From Clostridium_AD sp036569345 (GTDB lineage Bacteria > Bacillota > Clostridia > Clostridiales > Clostridiaceae): a stretch of 27,464 bases of DNA. A program made the translations under genes and the position numbers. Positions within the stretch are counted from its first letter, which is position 1. Every line of letters begins with the position of its first letter. This document shows, piece by piece, positions 24,503-27,464 of this stretch. Below the pieces are notes generated by a model. That model searched no databases. It had not been told where the DNA came from and saw nothing but the letters and a program-made list of their open reading frames with translations. The DNA is taken from NCBI RefSeq assembly GCF_036569345.1, contig NZ_DATCQT010000193.1, positions 1 to 27,464 of the forward strand, given 5' to 3'.

Positions 24503-24928
24503 CTAATCCGCAATAGGATATAATACATTACTACCAACTTTCACTGTTACATCACCATCTGAACTAATTAGAACAGTATAATTAGATGATGGGGTGGCTT
24601 TTGGAATTGGTACATTTTGAAGGTATTCTATTATTTTTCCGCTCGTGCCAGTACCACCCTTTACAATTTCTGCTGAGGTTCCAGTGGTAACTAGTAGAAT
24701 TTCGCCTTTAGCAATTTGTGCATATGTTGCATCGGTTATAACCTTTGCACTAGCTATATCCGCTTTTGCCTTAGCATCCTTTTGAACCGTGCTAAACTTA
24801 GGCAGGGAAATTGAAACTATAATCCCAATAATCGCAATTACAATTACAAGCTCAATTATAGTAAATCCTCTTTTGATTATATTTTTCTTATTTTTTTGAT
24901 GTAACATTTCATTGGAAAAACTTAACAT
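24503..24928 (-). CDS. Type IV prepilin (pilin-like protein)
   Basis: A 141-residue precursor. The leader of 21 residues ends in KRG; cleavage before F gives the mature start FTIIELVIVIAIIGIIVSIS with the conserved Glu at +5. The following helix and a small beta C-terminal domain (NYTVLISSDGDVTVKVG) match major or minor pilins of clostridial type IV pili. There is no Cys pair, so no disulfide D-loop. The start is the ATG at 24928, 8 nt after AAGGAGGAG; an upstream in-frame ATG would add 18 residues without a ribosome site. Pilin peptidase follows 246 nt downstream. Upstream pilus genes are broken (25093-27092), so it may be a survivor of a partly lost locus. Confidence 0.93.
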   Translation of the reverse strand: MLSFSNEMLHQKNKKNIIKRGFTIIELVIVIAIIGIIVSISLPKFSTVQKDAKAKADIASAKVITDATYAQIAKGEILLVTTGTSAEIVKGGTGTSGKIIEYLQNVPIPKATPSSNYTVLISSDGDVTVKVGSNVLYPIAD

Positions 24929-25092
24929 AGAAATACTCCTCCTTACAATAATTTTAAATTCATTTATCTCAATTATTGCCAAGAAAGAGTACTTTATATT
25001 CAGTTTAAGTTTTAAATGTGTAAATTTATATTCTACTATTTTTTATAATTAATAATTATGTGTTCCAGTCATTAATTGTACCCTCAACCTTC

Positions 25093-25470
25093 CTACACTA
25101 CATCAAATCCATACTTTCTATCAACTATCTTACTATTAGAGTTATATCTGCTAAGTTTAAATGACATATACAAATCCCCTGAAGCTCCTAGTAAATTCAT
25201 TAGAAATATTATGCCACCTAAATCACTAGGCAACATTAATGTTACAATAGACATCAATGTTAATGGCGCTAGTAAAATAATTAGGAATTTAGTACGGTCT
25301 ATAGGTATTTCAGAGATTTCCTGAGTATAGGCAAAAATGCCTTTGAATCCATACTAAACTTTACCACCAAAAGCTTTATATGCAAGTCCATGTATACTCT
25401 CATGAGTTATCGATATAGGTACCATAAGAAGTATCACATATGTACTAACTTTAATTATCCCATTTATCCA
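25093..25470 (-). pseudogene. Remnant of a DUF3267-type zincin membrane peptidase
   Basis: Minus-strand translation gives VPISITHESIHGLAYKAFGG, with an HESIH zinc motif (25390-25404), then an in-frame TAG at 25354-25356, then 87 residues (YGFKGIFAYTQE... with a hydrophobic helix LIILLAPLTLMSIVTLM) to the stop at 25093. The HExxHG...FGG-K-V-K-YGF plan matches DUF3267 membrane zincins, where the stop falls at a Lys position; AAG to TAG is a single change. The 5' end is also missing: the frame opens only at 25470 with no start or ribosome site, and overlaps the end of the PilX-like pseudogene. About 60 N-terminal residues are lost. Confidence 0.72.
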
Positions 25471-27007
25471 TTACCCAGTTAGTAGTAACTGGTTGTGTAT
25501 TATTTAAAACCTTTAAAGGAGTCTTACTTATATCGGTGATTAAATAATTTAGTTTGATATTGCCTTGTATATTTACTGAACTAGCAACACAACTTCCTTG
25601 AAACATATATGACGATCTTCCACCTTTTGAGGAGTAGCTACCCATCGGTATATATACATTTGCATCTAGTTCACAACTGTCTAAATTAACACTTTGATTT
25701 TCATCACCAATTATAAATATTTTAGTAGTAGCAGTCGTGGTAGTACCCTGGTCTTGCATACTAATAAACTGGTTATCTACTGTAAAAGAAGTATTGCCTG
25801 TTAGATATATATATATTATGTGATCCGGTTACTTTAACTTCAAGCTGTTTATCAAACTTAAAGTTACTATCAACAAGTAAACAAATATCCTTGCTGGTTG
25901 TATTAATAGTGAGGGTAGAATGCCAAGGTATTATGTCTAATAAATTCGCAGACAATTTACCACTATCGGTTATTGTATAACTATTTGATGTCACTGTATT
26001 TAATGTTACATTATTTTACATTCGTGCATTTTGAGAATTTGTAGGTAGCGAAACTACTGGCAATGTAGAATTACTTAAATTTACTGGATTATTATTTGAA
26101 TAACTACTTAGGTTTACATTAGTATAATTTGTTATTTGTTCCGCTTTTGATGAAACAAAAGTGTTCAATGTTGCCCATGTCGGAATCGTCTTCGTACCTG
26201 CGTACTGCAATGTGCCTGAAATTTTATTACCACCACCATCAAATGTTACGTTCCCACCAATTGCAGCATTATTTTTAATATTACCGCCTTTAAGCATACT
26301 TAAATTACCATCTACTTGGGCATTCCCATTAAGGTAGTGGTCCACCTCCAAATAATAAATCACCTTTAATTAAAGCATCACCATTTACTGTTTCATCATC
26401 AAAGTTAAAATTTTTAAAACCCACAATTCCATCTGTATATGCACTGCCTCCAGACATTGTTATATTTCCAAAAATACAATTTTGTTTTTAACTGAAGTAC
26501 CTCCAGTTACTGTTATGTCTCCAGAACATACAATTCCGTTCGTAACTGAATTACCTCCACTTAATATTATATTTTCTGTAGACATGAGCTTACCTTTTAT
26601 TGACTTCCACTAGCCATAGATAAGTTACCCTTCACAAAAACATCACCATCTGCTTCACCAAAATTAAAGTTATCATTTGAAACTTCACCATTTATAAATA
26701 ACAAATTATCTGTAGGCCCTCTTCCTATAGTTGCTGAAGGCGTTGTTGTAATTTGAGAAAGTGAAACTCTTACAATCCTAAAATTTGTGGGATTTGTAGA
26801 ATCCGTAGCCTTAGATTCAATAGTATACTTCCCTGAAGCTGGTATATAACTATTAGTTGATGCAACGTATATTGCATCATGAAATATCACATCACAATTT
26901 ATAGAAATATCATCAGATTTTAACCCCAATATATCTTTGAAACTGCTTGATGAAGTTGCTGCTTTAACTTGAGCTAAATAGTCTTTTTCCGGAAGTTCTT
27001 TGTTTTT
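25451..27007 (-). pseudogene. Broken PilX-like pilus-associated surface protein gene
   Basis: Five successive frames on the minus strand read as one protein rich in bactofilin-like repeats (NGNAQVDGNLSMLKGG, TVTGGTSVKN, IKGDLLFGG) and ending in a DUF7305-like C-terminus (GNTSFTVDNQFISMQDQG, IFIIGDENQSVNLDSCEL). Lesions: frameshifts near 26600, 26470 and 26335; an in-frame TAA at 26014-26016; and a dinucleotide slip in a TA run near 25806. The reading frame is continuous in sense across each. The N-terminal membrane anchor expected of such proteins is missing, replaced by a PilB stub. The type IV pilus genes downstream fit the role. Sequencing error could explain one or two lesions, but hardly all. 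Confidence 0.78.
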
Positions 27008-27092
27008 TCAAAACTGACTTCAATTGTTCTTCAGTTATTTTCTTAATTTGAACAAGAATATCTCCTAATTTATGTTTATTTTGAAGACCCAT
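26964..27092 (-). pseudogene. N-terminal stub of a PilB/GspE-type ATPase
   Basis: An ATG at 27092 with an AGGAG ribosome site opens 42 codons. The first about 38, including LGDILVQIKKITEEQLKSVL and LKKQRTSGKRL, are typical of the MshE/GspE N-terminal domain of type II secretion and type IV pilus assembly ATPases. Family members continue with GEILV and hundreds more residues. Here the frame ends at TAA 26964-26966, and the DNA switches into the PilX-like reading frame that opens at 27007. A deletion joining the two genes explains this; a slip in the A6 run near 27004 is the alternative. Confidence 0.65.
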
Positions 27093-27350
27093 ATTTGTCA
27101 CTCCTAACTATTTTTCAATATTAGTAAATTTTTTTTCTTAATAGCTCCATGTTAATTACATAATAAATTATGTTTCGATAATTGTAATAACCCTTCTTAA
27201 ACGCCTCTATAACAGTATATGTACTCATACTAGAATGTTTACTAAAATTTATATAAATTAAATTAGTATTGCAACATTCCATTACAATACTAATTAATAA
27301 TTCAACTTCATTCTAATTATTTGGTAAGCGATGGAACACATACCGTTCCC
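27093..27350. other. Intergenic region upstream of the pilB stub; one perfect dyad
   Basis: About 260 AT-rich nt between the pilB stub and the terminator at 27351. An 11-bp perfect dyad, AATTAGTATTG (27261-27271) and CAATACTAATT (27285-27295), with a 13-nt loop has no T-run and may be an operator of the pilus locus. I see no gene. Confidence 0.45.
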
Positions 27351-27387
27351 CCAAAAAACAGCCCCACATTAGCCTGTGAAGCTGTTT
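27351..27387 (-). terminator. Terminator of the gene at the right edge
   Basis: AAACAGC (27356-27362) pairs with GCTGTTT (27381-27387), with an inner CACA/TGTG extension. On the minus strand it ends in six Ts, just after the partial gene's stop. Confidence 0.8.
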
Positions 27388-27390
27388 CCT

Positions 27391-27464
27391 TTAATAAAAT
27401 CCTTCTTTTGCAATTTTCTTTATGTAGTTATACTGTTTTTTAATGAGTTTCTTAAATTCGGTGT
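27391..27464 (-). CDS. C-terminal end of a gene cut by the window edge
   Basis: Twenty-three codons ending in TAA at 27391-27393, reading TEFKKLIKKQYNYIKKIAKE and GFY at the end. It is directly followed by a terminator on the same strand, which supports a real gene end. The product cannot be identified from so short a basic tail. Confidence 0.45.
   Translation of the reverse strand, partial: TEFKKLIKKQYNYIKKIAKEGFY

Noticed and set aside
24930..24985. Sigma-54 promoter (TTGGCA...) upstream of the prepilin gene
   Set aside because: The second element lacks GC at the required spacing, so the GG-N10-GC rule fails.
25354..25356. TAG read as pyrrolysine in the DUF3267-like gene
   Set aside because: The gene also lacks its 5' end and start, and no pylT/pylS genes are seen, so simple pseudogenisation is the better explanation.

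Overview
The window is AT-rich, has strong Shine-Dalgarno sites, uses TTG starts freely, and carries PPi-type phosphofructokinase, a GerMN lipoprotein, Gram-positive type IV pilus genes and YhaN/YhaO proteins. This points to a chromosomal segment of a Clostridium-like Firmicute. No tRNA, rRNA, CRISPR array or transposase was seen. The species cannot be named from the sequence alone.

Layout. Positions 1-132 (minus) hold the first 132 nt of a group IIC intron, sitting directly against the rho-independent terminator of ndk. Then come a small Cys-rich protein, a LUD-domain protein divergent from an HxlR regulator (with a near-perfect palindrome between them), a small membrane protein, a Nudix CoA-pyrophosphatase-like enzyme, a D-Ala-D-Ala carboxypeptidase, an ArsR regulator, an EamA transporter and a large P-loop protein related to HPr kinase/PEP carboxykinase. 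Next is a minus-strand DNA-maintenance block: YhaO/SbcD-like nuclease and YhaN/SbcC-like ATPase (one operon), topoisomerase III and RadA. It is followed by a GerMN lipoprotein, a SprT-like metalloprotein and a VIT/VWA protein (all minus), PPi-phosphofructokinase (plus), a two-TM membrane protein, and finally a type IV pilus region.

The pilus region is decaying. Prepilin peptidase and one prepilin are intact. Upstream of them lie a DUF3267-like zincin pseudogene, a PilX-like surface protein gene broken by at least five lesions, and a stub of the N-terminus of a PilB/GspE-type ATPase fused to it.

The most unusual non-coding content is in four places: the intron at the ndk terminator; two long imperfect inverted repeats (about 226 and 235 nt) that each fill a convergent gene junction (arsR/eamA and P-loop gene/radA) and share the loop motif CTAACGCTCA; a compact structured-RNA candidate at about 9020-9190; and a 500-nt G-rich non-coding block at about 17225-17680 containing four degenerate repeats. 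These are the best places to look for something undescribed. The protein-coding part is mostly ordinary core genome.
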